From assembly GCF_003030345.1 (NCBI RefSeq), contig NZ_CP028158.1, positions 7,378,001 to 7,442,000 on the forward strand: 64,000 nucleotides of DNA. The letters run 5' to 3'. Source of the stretch: Plantactinospora sp. BC1 (GTDB lineage: Bacteria; Actinomycetota; Actinomycetes; Mycobacteriales; Micromonosporaceae). Below are positions 31,159-38,504 of the stretch, piece by piece. Below the pieces are notes generated by a model. The model searched no databases. It saw only the letters and a list, made by a program, of their open reading frames with translations, and had not been told where the DNA came from. The position numbers were made by a program, and so were the translations under genes. Each line of letters begins with the position of its first letter. Positions within the stretch are counted from its first letter, which is position 1.

Positions 31159-31659
31159 GTGCGAGTACGTGTTGAGCAGACGGCGTTGCCCGGGATCGGC
31201 GTACGTCACGACGTGGTCACCGCCTCCGGACGCCGGCTCGGTGTGGTCACACACCGCAACGGCCGACGCGATCTGGTGCTCTACGACCCGGACGATCCGG
31301 ACTCCTGCACCGCCGACGTCCCGCTCACCGACGACGAGGCGGAGGCGCTGGCCGACATTCTCGGCGCCTCCCTGATGCTCGGCCAGCTCTCCGGGCTGCG
31401 CCAGCAGGCCGCCGGGCTGCTCACCGAGCAGATCGCCATCCCGGCCGGCTCGCGGTACGTCGGCCGGCGGCTGGGCGACACGCAGACCCGCACCCGTACC
31501 GGCGCATCCATCGTCGCGGTCCTGCGGGAGCGCGAGGTGATCGCCTCACCCGATCCGACCTTCCGGTTCGAGGCCGGCGATGTGGTGGTCGTGGTTGGCA
31601 CCCGCCAGGGACTGGACGGTGTCACCGCGATCCTCGCCGAGACCGACCCGGACGGCTGA
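31159..31659 (+). CDS. TrkA-C (RCK_C) regulatory subunit of a cation:proton antiporter
   Basis: The 166-residue cytoplasmic protein resembles KhtT: N-terminal RVEQTALPGIGVRHDVVTASG with the typical basic-acidic module, and a C-terminal RCK_C domain (GRRLGDTQTRTRTGASIVAV through FRFEAGDVVVVVGTRQGL). RCK_C domains bind nucleotides such as c-di-AMP and gate partner antiporters. The next gene starts five bases after its stop and encodes a CPA2 antiporter, so this is the regulatory subunit of a two-component K+(or Na+)/H+ antiporter. The GTG start lacks a strong ribosome site. Transcribed divergently from clpB across the HAIR site. Confidence 0.9.
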   Translation: MRVRVEQTALPGIGVRHDVVTASGRRLGVVTHRNGRRDLVLYDPDDPDSCTADVPLTDDEAEALADILGASLMLGQLSGLRQQAAGLLTEQIAIPAGSRYVGRRLGDTQTRTRTGASIVAVLREREVIASPDPTFRFEAGDVVVVVGTRQGLDGVTAILAETDPDG

Positions 31660-31664
31660 GGCGT

Positions 31665-32870
31665 ATGCACCACACCACAGTCCTGCTCATCGAAGTGGGC
31701 GCGCTGCTGCTCGCCCTGGGACTGCTCAGCCGGCTCAGCCGGCGGATCGGGCTCTCGCCGATCCCGCTCTATCTGCTCGCCGGGCTCGCCTTCGGGCACG
31801 GCGGGCTGGTGCCACTCTCGGCCAGCGAGGAGTTCTTCGAGGTCGGCGCCGAGATCGGCGTGATCCTGCTGCTGGTCATGCTGGGCCTGGAGTACTCCGC
31901 CGACGAACTCGTCGGCAATCTGCGCGCCGCCGCTCCGGCCGGACTGATCGACGGCCTGCTCAACGCGCTGCCCGGTGCGGCCTTCGGGCTGCTGCTCGGC
32001 TGGGGCTGGATCGGCGCGATCGTGCTGGCCGGGGTCACCTGGGTCTCCTCGTCCGGCGTCATCGCCAAGGTGCTGGCCGACCTCGGCCGGGTCGGTAACC
32101 GGGAAACTCCGGTCATCCTGTCGGTGCTGGTCATCGAGGACCTCGCGATGGCGCTCTACCTGCCGCTGGTCACCGCGATCCTCAGCGGCCAGAGCCTGCT
32201 CGGCGGCGGTATCGCGCTGGCCGTCGCGGTCTTCACCGTGGTCGTGGTGCTGGTGGTGGCGATCCGGTACGGCCACTTCATCTCCCGGATGCTCTCCGCC
32301 CGGGACCCGGAGGCGCTGCTGCTCGGCGTACTCGGGCTGACCCTGCTGGTCGCCGGCATCGCGGCCGGCCTCCAGGTGTCGGCGGCGGTCGGCGCGTTCC
32401 TGGTCGGCATCGCCCTCTCCGGGCCGGTGGCACACAACGCGACCGAGCTGCTCTCGCCGCTGCGGGACCTCTTCGCCGCCGTCTTCTTCGTCTTCTTCGG
32501 GCTGAACACCGATCCCCGGGCGATCCCGCCGGTGCTGCTGCCGGCGCTGGCCCTGGCCGTGGTCACCATGGCCACCAAGGTGCTGACCGGTTACGTGGCG
32601 GCGAAACGGGTCGGCATCGGGCTGCCGGGTCGGTGGCGGGCCGGGCTGGCCCTGGCACCGCGCGGCGAGTTCTCCATCGTCATCGCCGGGCTGGCCGTCG
32701 CCACCAGCGTGGTCAATCCGCAACTCGGCCCGCTGGCCACCGCGTACGTGCTGATCACCGTGGTGACCGGCCCGATGTTGGCCCGGCTGCCCGACTTCGC
32801 CTGGTTCAAGCGGTGGCTGCGCCGCCGGGCCGCCCCCGGTAGCCCGGCACCGGCTCCGGCGACGGAGTGA
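31665..32870 (+). CDS. CPA2-family cation:proton antiporter, membrane subunit
   Basis: The 401-residue protein has about 12 hydrophobic segments and the Na+/H+ exchanger fold: GLSPIPLYLLAGLAFGHGGL in helix 1-2, VILLLVMLGLEYSADEL, WVSSSGVIAKVL (ion site region), and AVGAFLVGIALSG. It belongs with KefB/KhtU-type transporters that expel K+ or Na+ in exchange for protons. The C-terminal tail is short. With the preceding RCK_C protein gene it forms a two-gene unit. Regulation by cyclic dinucleotide or nucleotide is inferred from the partner only. A terminator follows. Confidence 0.94.
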   Translation: MHHTTVLLIEVGALLLALGLLSRLSRRIGLSPIPLYLLAGLAFGHGGLVPLSASEEFFEVGAEIGVILLLVMLGLEYSADELVGNLRAAAPAGLIDGLLNALPGAAFGLLLGWGWIGAIVLAGVTWVSSSGVIAKVLADLGRVGNRETPVILSVLVIEDLAMALYLPLVTAILSGQSLLGGGIALAVAVFTVVVVLVVAIRYGHFISRMLSARDPEALLLGVLGLTLLVAGIAAGLQVSAAVGAFLVGIALSGPVAHNATELLSPLRDLFAAVFFVFFGLNTDPRAIPPVLLPALALAVVTMATKVLTGYVAAKRVGIGLPGRWRAGLALAPRGEFSIVIAGLAVATSVVNPQLGPLATAYVLITVVTGPMLARLPDFAWFKRWLRRRAAPGSPAPAPATE

Positions 32871-32873
32871 GTC

Positions 32874-32897
32874 GGGGCGCGGCGGGTGTCGCGCCCC
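32874..32897 (+). terminator. hairpin after the antiporter gene
   Basis: GGGGCGCG and CGCGCCCC form an eight-base perfect stem around GCGGGTGT, beginning just after the antiporter stop. Confidence 0.6.
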
Positions 32898-33068
32898 ACA
32901 TACCGGGATCACCGTTCGGCCGGTTCCACCAACGCGTAACGGGTTGATGAAATAGCACGTGGCGACCCTTTCGCAGGTTGGCAACAGCGCGTTACCGTGT
33001 CGCCGCAGTAGCCACAGGTACCCGCGGTGCCGGCGTGCCGGCAGCCGCGCGAGCGGAAAGGCGGCCCG

Positions 33069-33500
33069 TTGAGCGTGCAGGACTCCGCGTTCCGGGGCTT
33101 TGCCAACCCGGTGGACCCGTCCCCCGCCGAGCTTCGGGCCTGGGCCTACGAGCCGGACTCGGTGCCGTTGCACACGATGCCGAAGGACTGGGACCTGCTG
33201 GTCTCGGGAGACCGGCTGATCGGCACCCTCTTCGATCTGGCGATGGACCCGTCCTGTCCGGCCCGCCGCTTCGCGCTGCACTGCCTCTACATCTACGCCG
33301 CGGACGGCATCCGGACCAAGTTCCAGGCGCACCCGAAGCGGCGGTTGCGGAAGCTGGTCGAGCAGGCCGAGCGGGTCGGTGACGAGCCGATGGTCATCTG
33401 GGCGCACAACACCCGGATGCTCCAGGCGAGGCCGGAGCTGTTCGACTACCGCGACTGGTGCGAGGGCGGCCTGGTGCGGCAGGGGCGCCGGTTGAGCTGA
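33069..33500 (+). CDS. conserved actinobacterial protein of unknown function
   Basis: The TTG at 33069 has GGAAAGG about eight bases upstream; a GTG two codons later is also possible. The 143-residue protein is globular and conserved in character: RGFANPVDPSPAELRAWAY, PKDWDLLVSGDRLIGTLFDLA, CPARRFALHCLYIYAADG, and a basic C-terminal half. No signal, membrane segment or catalytic motif is recognised. Equivalent proteins occur widely in actinobacteria next to unrelated genes. It is separated from the antiporter operon by a terminator and from the DUF4360 triplet by another hairpin. Confidence 0.85.
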   Translation: MSVQDSAFRGFANPVDPSPAELRAWAYEPDSVPLHTMPKDWDLLVSGDRLIGTLFDLAMDPSCPARRFALHCLYIYAADGIRTKFQAHPKRRLRKLVEQAERVGDEPMVIWAHNTRMLQARPELFDYRDWCEGGLVRQGRRLS

Positions 33501-33854
33501 GCCCGGGCGAGCGGTGGGCCGGGACCCCCCGTGGACCCCGGACCACCAGCTGGTGCCGGCGCGGAGCACGGGACCTGACCTGCGTACCGGAGGACCGCGA
33601 CCGCGGAACTCGCGCCATCAGCCAGGTTACTGATCTCACCGGTCCGGCGGGCCGGAACCGGGCAGCGGGCCGGGCGGACCATCGGGGTTCGCTGTGCCGG
33701 CCGGGACAGGAAGAGCTGGCGCTCGAAGCACCTCTCGACGAGCGCCAGCGGAGTTCTTCGCTTGAAGCGTCACGACGCCGGTCGGCGGTTGCCGTACCGG
33801 TGCGTGTGGATGTCGCCCTGCCTCGTGCCCACCGGGACCCGTTCCCGGCGAGGA
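33501..33854. other. 354-bp intergenic region with the DUF4360-1 terminator
   Basis: No gene is supported. The region contains a strong inverted repeat at 33715-33749 and otherwise GC-rich sequence without obvious promoter. It lies between two convergent genes, so both transcripts may end here. Confidence 0.6.
33715..33749. terminator. bidirectional terminator-like hairpin
   Basis: GCTGGCGCTCG (33715-33725) and CGAGCGCCAGC (33739-33749) form an 11-bp perfect stem with a 13-base loop between convergent genes. Confidence 0.65.
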
Positions 33855-34493
33855 CTAGTCGCACCGCATCCAGTTGAAGTGGTACGTCGTGCTGACGCTG
33901 CTGTCGGTCGAGTCCATCATCATGAAGCTGGTGGTCTTCGGGTCCGACGTACCGCGGTTCACCCGCAGCTCGGTGTTGATGTTCAGCAGCCGGACCTCGC
34001 CGCACGGGGCGTAGACCAGTTCGGCCATGTCCGTGACGTCGGTGGTCTGCCAGTTGTCACTGAGCGGACCGGGGATGTTGTGCGTCTCGGTCGCCGTCGG
34101 CGACGTCCCCTGGATGTAGTAGCTCGCCCGTTGCATGCCGCTGGCGCCGCGTTCGAGGTGGGCGAAGCCGCGGTAGTCGGCCTGCCGGATCGCGTACGTG
34201 AAGCCGCCCGGGACGTTCACCTGGAGGACCAGTTGGCAGTTCTTCCGGAAGTCGGTCGGTGCGGCACCCGCGCCGGCCTGGGCGAGGTAGTCGCTGTAGG
34301 TCACCGTGAAGGCGGTGTTGTCCGGCGCCGCGGCGACCGCCGCCGTCCCGAGCCGGCAGCCCGACCCGTTGACCGTCTTGACCTCGATGGTGATGCGCTC
34401 GGCCGGCGGATTCGTGGTCGGCACGGGGTCGGCGAGTACCGGCAGGCCCATTAACGACGCCGCCAGGCTGCCGATGACTAATGTGTGCAACAT
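33855..34493 (-). CDS. secreted DUF4360 protein, copy 1
   Basis: The 212-residue protein starts at an ATG with GGGAG eight bases before it. A signal peptide (MLHTLVIGSLAASLMGLPVLA) precedes the mature DUF4360 domain: ITIEVKTVNGSGC, NTAFTVTYSDYLAQAGAG, FRKNCQLVLQVNVP, and APCGEVRLLNINTELRVN, ending HFNWMRCD. Four cysteines at conserved positions suggest two disulfides. DUF4360 proteins are small secreted beta-rich proteins of actinobacteria and fungi with unknown function. It is the third gene in a same-strand tandem triplet. Confidence 0.9.
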   Translation of the reverse strand: MLHTLVIGSLAASLMGLPVLADPVPTTNPPAERITIEVKTVNGSGCRLGTAAVAAAPDNTAFTVTYSDYLAQAGAGAAPTDFRKNCQLVLQVNVPGGFTYAIRQADYRGFAHLERGASGMQRASYYIQGTSPTATETHNIPGPLSDNWQTTDVTDMAELVYAPCGEVRLLNINTELRVNRGTSDPKTTSFMMMDSTDSSVSTTYHFNWMRCD

Positions 34494-34637
34494 TTCCGGG
34501 GCTCCCTTCGGTCACCGTCGCGCGAGCCGTTGCCCGCGCGATGTATCAAACGTCATCCATCGATCGGATGGCCCTCTTCGCCGGTGCCCGCTCGGCCCGG
34601 ACAATCCCCGACCGGGCGGGCCCCCGCCCCCAGGGCC

Positions 34638-34665
34638 GGGATGCCGGAGCAGATTCCCGCATCCC
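34638..34665 (-). terminator. weak hairpin downstream of DUF4360 copy 2
   Basis: GGGATGC and GCATCCC pair with a 14-base loop 18 bases past the stop codon of the copy-2 gene on the minus strand. Confidence 0.4.
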
Positions 34666-34682
34666 AACCCGGAGGCATCACG

Positions 34683-35327
34683 TCAGGACTCTTCGCACTT
34701 CTTCCATGCGAAGTGGTAGATGGTGTTGATGCCACCATCGGTCGAGTCCATCGCCATGAAGCTGGTGGTGGTCGCCGGGTTGGACGTCCCGACGTTCACC
34801 CGCAGTTCGGTGTTGATGTTGAGGAAGCGCATCTCCCCGCAGGGCGCGTAGCTCACCGAGGTGAGTTCCGAGGTGTCGGTGGTCTGCCAACTGTCGTCCA
34901 GCGGGCCGCTGAAGTTGTGGTTCTTGTACGTCGTCGGCGAGGAGCCCTGGAAGTAGTAGTTCGCCCGGGACACCGCGGTCGCACCGTTGGCCAGGTAGGC
35001 GTAGCCGCGGTAGTCGGCCTGGAGAATGGCGTAGGTGAAGCCCTCCGGGACGTGTACCTGCAGAGCCAGCTGGCAGTTCTTCCGGGCGTCGGTCGGCCGC
35101 GCCCCCACGCCGACCTGGGCGAGATAGTCGCTGTAGGTCACCGTGAAGGCGGTGTTGTCGGGGGCGACCGCGACGGCCGCGGTCCCGGCCGGGCAACCCG
35201 AGCCATTGATGGTAATGACCTCGATGACGATCTGCTCTTCCGGAGGCTCCACAGGCGGATCCGTCGGGATGACAATCCCGCCGAGCATCGAGGCAACGAG
35301 ACTGCCAATGGCCAGCACACTGATCAT
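34683..35327 (-). CDS. secreted DUF4360 protein, copy 2
   Basis: This 214-residue paralogue has the signal peptide MISVLAIGSLVASMLGGIV and the same core: VITINGSGCPAGTAAVAVAP, AFTVTYSDYLAQVGVG, ARKNCQLALQVHVPEGFTY and APCGEMRFLNINTELRVN. Its GGGAGGGAA site lies eight bases before the ATG. The four cysteines are kept. A minus-strand promoter of good form lies upstream (35373-35401). Copies 1 and 2 look closest to each other by eye, both keeping FTYAI.QADYRG. Function is unknown. Confidence 0.92.
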   Translation of the reverse strand: MISVLAIGSLVASMLGGIVIPTDPPVEPPEEQIVIEVITINGSGCPAGTAAVAVAPDNTAFTVTYSDYLAQVGVGARPTDARKNCQLALQVHVPEGFTYAILQADYRGYAYLANGATAVSRANYYFQGSSPTTYKNHNFSGPLDDSWQTTDTSELTSVSYAPCGEMRFLNINTELRVNVGTSNPATTTSFMAMDSTDGGINTIYHFAWKKCEES

Positions 35328-35372
35328 GGGTTCCCTCCCGATCGTGGCGATAATGTCGCGCGCGCAGCCACA

Positions 35373-35401
35373 CTTTAACGCTATTAATTGATGTTCGTCA
35401 A
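35373..35401 (-). promoter_or_regulatory. promoter of DUF4360 copy 2
   Basis: Read on the minus strand, TTGACG (35396-35401), a 17-base spacer and TTAAAG (35373-35378) form a -35/-10 pair about 45 bases before the copy-2 start. The -35 begins a palindrome TTGA-N6-TCAA also found before copy 3. Confidence 0.65.
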
Positions 35402-35469
35402 TGTCCTAAAGTTGAATGAGTAATGGCCGAAAAGGTGGTAGTACTGCGACTTGCGGCGGAAAACGCGGA

Positions 35470-35524
35470 GGGCCCCTGGGTCAGCACGATGGACATTCAA
35501 TTCCATCGGCCGACCCAGGGGCCC
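35470..35524. terminator. long hairpin between DUF4360 copies 2 and 3
   Basis: GGGCCCCTGGGTC (35470-35482) is perfectly complementary to GACCCAGGGGCCC (35512-35524). Inside, CGATGG and CCATCG pair again around ACATTCAATT. On the minus strand it follows the copy-3 stop by 56 bases and precedes the copy-2 promoter, so it ends copy-3 transcription. Confidence 0.8.
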
Positions 35525-35579
35525 TAATTCGCGCTAACCCCACAGACCGCCGTAAGGGGACGCGTTTACGGCGTCGCGA

Positions 35580-36197
35580 TCAGCACTCTTTCCAGCTGAG
35601 GTGGTAGACGCTGCGCACACTGCCCCGGCTCGAGTCCATCGCCATGAAGCTCGTGCCGTTGTCCGCGTTGCCACCGTCGACCCGCAACTCGGTGTTGACG
35701 TTGAGGTTCCGCGCCTCGCCGCAGGGTGCGTAGACCAGGGCAGCCGCCCGGTCGGAGGTACGCCAGCCGCCGTTGTACGGCCCGGTGAACTCGTGGCTGG
35801 TCTGCGCGGTGGACGAGCTGCCCATCCAGTAGTAGTGCGAGTGCTGCGAGCCGCTGGCCCCCCGCTGGAGGTACGCGTAGCCCTGAAGGTCCACCTGGGC
35901 CACCGCGAAGGTGAGCCCCTGTGGGATGTTCACCCGCAGGTTGAGCTGGCAGTTCTTCCTGAACTCGGTCGGCTTCGCCCCGGCACCGGCCAGGACGAAG
36001 TAGTCGCTGTAGCTCACCGTGAAGGCCGTGTTGTCGGCTGCGGTGCTCACCTCGGCCGTCCCCGCCGGGCAGCCCGATCCGTTGACGGTCTCCACGCTGA
36101 TGGTGATCCTCTCGGCAGGAGTCACCAAAGGCTCGGTAGCTACCGTCGAGGCAAACAATGCCGCGAGTACGCCGCCGACAGCCATCACGTTGGACAT
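35580..36197 (-). CDS. secreted DUF4360 protein, copy 3
   Basis: The ATG at 36197 is chosen because AAGGGAA precedes it and the upstream frame is unconserved. The 205-residue protein has signal peptide MSNVMAVGGVLAALFAST and the core VETVNGSGCPAGTAEVS, AFTVSYSDYFVLAGAGA, FRKNCQLNLRVNIPQGLTF and APCGEARNLNVNTELRVD. Cysteines are conserved. It is the first gene in the tandem set on the minus strand, with its own promoter at 36243-36271 and terminator at 35470-35524. The mature core differs most from the other two, as in the HYYWMGSSS region. Confidence 0.92.
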   Translation of the reverse strand: MSNVMAVGGVLAALFASTVATEPLVTPAERITISVETVNGSGCPAGTAEVSTAADNTAFTVSYSDYFVLAGAGAKPTEFRKNCQLNLRVNIPQGLTFAVAQVDLQGYAYLQRGASGSQHSHYYWMGSSSTAQTSHEFTGPYNGGWRTSDRAAALVYAPCGEARNLNVNTELRVDGGNADNGTSFMAMDSSRGSVRSVYHLSWKEC

Positions 36198-36242
36198 GGT
36201 AGTTCCCTTCCGGTCGTCGCGATGCGGTCGCGCCCGCAGCCC

Positions 36243-36271
36243 ACCATAGTCATAACATTGATGGCCGTCAA
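36243..36271 (-). promoter_or_regulatory. promoter of DUF4360 copy 3
   Basis: On the minus strand TTGACG (36266-36271) and TATGGT (36243-36248) are separated by exactly 17 bases, about 45 bases before the start. TTGACGGCCATCAA repeats the TTGA-N6-TCAA palindrome seen before copy 2. Confidence 0.65.
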
Positions 36272-36535
36272 TAAAACAATCTTGTAACCCAGGACATTTC
36301 AAGAACTGCTGATCAATTGCGTCGGATCAGATCACAGGCATCCGCAGGACCGCGTCATAGCGCGGCACCGGGACACTGTTCGGCGACCCGCCGCCCACCC
36401 CGACTCGCGGGGACGGGACGGACAAGACGCTCCATGACCTTTGCCGGGCGTACGACGGAAAGATCCGGCGATCAACAGACCACCGGACTCCGACGTCACC
36501 GCTATGTACGGTGATGGCTGGCGGCGCGCTCGGGG

Positions 36536-36627
36536 TAATGGTTTCCGAGCCTTCTCGCTAATGGATTACGAGAATCGGGCGTAATGTTCCCGAAACACCC
36601 AGGGTAATGGTTTCGGACACCCCACGG
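36536..36627. repeat. four imperfect 23-bp tandem units (TAATGG-type)
   Basis: Units begin at 36536, 36559, 36582 and 36605, each starting TAATG and followed by similar GGTTTCCGAG-like sequence. The period is exactly 23 bases, about two helical turns plus a little. AT-rich starts stand out from the GC-rich surroundings. The units are diverged but in phase, suggesting selection on spacing, perhaps regulator binding sites. Confidence 0.8.
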
Positions 36628-36699
36628 GGGTATCCCGACGTCCCGTGATGCGGGAACGGCCACCCCCGGGTCGGTTCGGCGCCCCCGGCCGACCTCGGA

Positions 36700-37149
36700 T
36701 CAGGCCGAGGGGTCGGCGCTGCGGCGGGGGCGCCAGACGACCAGCGCGGTGGAGGGCCGGTTGGTCGGCACCAGGTCCCGGCGGGGCAGCCCGCCCAGCG
36801 CCTCCAGCTCGGCCACCCGGCGGTAGGCGGCCTCCAGCTCGGCCTGTAGGCCCGCGATCCGCTGCTGGAGCTCGTCGACCATCTGCTCCAGCACGATGAT
36901 CCGCTTGATGCCGGCCAGGTTGACGCCGTCGTCCTGGCTGAGCCGCTGCACCTCACGGAGCAGCGCGACGTCGCGGACGCTGTACCGGCGCCCGCCGCCC
37001 GGGGCGCGGCCGGGCTGCACCAGCCCCATCCGGTCGTACTGCCGCAGCGTCTGCGGGTGCATGCCGGCCATCCGGGCCGCGACCGAGATCATCAGAACCT
37101 TGGCGTCGGACGCCTGCTCGATCGAGACGACGACGTACTCCTCGGCCAC
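36700..37149 (-). CDS. hspR: HspR, MerR-family repressor of heat-shock genes
   Basis: A near-perfect GGAGGTGATC places the start at the GTG at 37149, three codons inside a longer frame. The 149-residue protein has a MerR helix-turn-helix (LMISVAARMAGMHPQTLRQYDRMGLVQP), the wing PGGGRRYSVRDVALLREV, and a coiled coil (VDELQQRIAGLQAELEAAYRRVAELE), the HspR layout. HspR binds HAIR operators with DnaK as co-repressor. It is the last gene of the dnaK operon, 27 bases after the dnaJ stop, giving a feedback loop. Confidence 0.96.
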   Translation of the reverse strand: MAEEYVVVSIEQASDAKVLMISVAARMAGMHPQTLRQYDRMGLVQPGRAPGGGRRYSVRDVALLREVQRLSQDDGVNLAGIKRIIVLEQMVDELQQRIAGLQAELEAAYRRVAELEALGGLPRRDLVPTNRPSTALVVWRPRRSADPSA

Positions 37150-37176
37150 CTTGATCACCTCCGCGTTGCCAACAGC

Positions 37177-38364
37177 TCAGTTGAAACGACGCACCCGGGC
37201 GTCGAGATGTTCCCGTGCCGCCGCCGGGGTCTGCGCGGCGAACTCCTCCAGTGCCTTCCTCGCCTCCGGCGAGAGCTGCTCGGGGACCACGATCTCCACC
37301 GTCACCAGCAGGTCGCCGGCCTGGCCGTCCCGCCGGACCACACCCCGGCCCCGGGCGCGCAGCGTACGGCCGCTCGGGGTGCCCGGCGGCACCCGCAGGG
37401 TCACCGCCGAATCCAGGGTGGGCACCCGCAGGTCCGTCCCGAGCACCGCCTCCGCGATGGTGATCGGCACGGTCAGGGTCAGGTCGTCGCCGCTGCGCCC
37501 GAAGAGGTCGTCGGAGCGGACCTTGACCAGGACGTACAGGTCGCCGGGCGGGCCGCCCCGGTCACCCGGCTCACCCCGGCCGGCGAGCCGGATCCGCTGG
37601 CCGTCCGCGACCCCGGCCGGAAACCGGACGTTGAGCGTGCGGGACTTGGTCACCCCACCGGTACCCCGGCACTCCGGGCACTTCTCCTCGACGATCGTGC
37701 CGACGCCCTGGCACTCCCGGCACGGCTCCGAGAAGCTGAACGAACCCTGGTTGCGGGTGACGACCCCGGCTCCCCGGCACTGCGGGCAGGTCTGGGGCAG
37801 CGTCCCCGGCTTGGCGCCGTCACCGTGGCAGGTGTCGCAGACGCCGGGAGCGCGCAGCGTCAGCGGCACCGTGACCCCGCGTACCGCGTCGCCGAAGTCG
37901 AGCATGACCTCGGCCTCCACGTCCCGGCCCCGGGCCGGGCCACGGGTCCGGGTCGGACCGCCGCCGGAGAAGATCGAACTGAACAGGTCGGAGAAGCCCG
38001 CCCCGCCGAACCGGCGGTCACCGCCGGCCGCGCCGCCCGGCTGGCCGGCCCCGCCGAAGAGGTCCGAGACGTCGAACGGATAACCGCCGGGCCCGCCCGT
38101 CCGGGCGTTGCGGCGGAACGCGCCCGACCCGAAGAGCGAGCGCATCTCGTCGTACTCCTTGCGCTTGCGCGCGTCGGCGAGCACGTCGTACGCCTCGGAG
38201 ACGGCCTTGAACCGCTCCTCGGCCTGGGCGTCACCCGGGTTGTGGTCCGGGTGCGATTCCCTGGCCAGCTTCCGGTACGCCTTCTTGATCTCGTCAGGAG
38301 AGGCGGACTTGGCCACCCCCAGCACGGCGTAGAAGTCCTTCTCCAGCCAGTCTTTGGAACTCAT
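37177..38364 (-). CDS. dnaJ: DnaJ co-chaperone
   Basis: The 395-residue protein has a J domain with HPD ([11 protein letters not shown]), a Gly/Phe-rich region ([20 protein letters not shown]), four zinc-finger repeats ([32 protein letters not shown]) and the C-terminal substrate domains with [15 protein letters not shown]. All four CXXCXGXG repeats are intact, so it is a class I (type A) DnaJ. It stimulates the DnaK ATPase and delivers clients. It is the third gene of dnaK-grpE-dnaJ-hspR; the 140-base gap after grpE contains a strong inverted repeat. Confidence 0.97.
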   Translation of the reverse strand: MSSKDWLEKDFYAVLGVAKSASPDEIKKAYRKLARESHPDHNPGDAQAEERFKAVSEAYDVLADARKRKEYDEMRSLFGSGAFRRNARTGGPGGYPFDVSDLFGGAGQPGGAAGGDRRFGGAGFSDLFSSIFSGGGPTRTRGPARGRDVEAEVMLDFGDAVRGVTVPLTLRAPGVCDTCHGDGAKPGTLPQTCPQCRGAGVVTRNQGSFSFSEPCRECQGVGTIVEEKCPECRGTGGVTKSRTLNVRFPAGVADGQRIRLAGRGEPGDRGGPPGDLYVLVKVRSDDLFGRSGDDLTLTVPITIAEAVLGTDLRVPTLDSAVTLRVPPGTPSGRTLRARGRGVVRRDGQAGDLLVTVEIVVPEQLSPEARKALEEFAAQTPAAAREHLDARVRRFN

Positions 38365-38390
38365 CGGTCGTCCACCCCCTTCCCCTGTGG

Positions 38391-38453
38391 CGCGGTCGAG
38401 GTGCCGCCCGCACCCCGTCCGACGGACGGCGTACGGACGGCACCTCGACCGCG
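38391..38453. promoter_or_regulatory. inverted repeat between grpE and dnaJ
   Basis: CGCGGTCGAGGTGCCG (38391-38406) and CGGCACCTCGACCGCG (38438-38453) are exact 16-base complements, with an inner stem CCGTCC/GGACGG. It lies within the operon, upstream of dnaJ, and could be an attenuator or RNase processing site lowering dnaJ-hspR expression relative to dnaK. Confidence 0.7.
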
Positions 38454-38504
38454 ACGCACCGGCTCAACCTCGCTTCGACCCGGTTTCCGCTGGCGCCGGA
38501 GCGC

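Larger units (their letters stand above)
36198..36699. other. 502-bp intergenic region: promoter and 23-bp tandem repeats
   Basis: No gene is supported. It contains the copy-3 promoter (36243-36271) and the four-unit tandem repeat array (36536-36627). The rest shows no clear hairpin or start signal. It separates hspR, which ends at 36700, from DUF4360 copy 3. Confidence 0.7.

Noticed and set aside
31281-33569. 762-codon minus-strand open frame over the antiporter genes
   Set aside because: Antisense to the recognised antiporter and RCK_C genes with no family motif.
36317-36514. 65-codon open frame between hspR and DUF4360 copy 3
   Set aside because: No ribosome site, Arg/Thr-rich shadow-like composition, and no neighbour supporting it.
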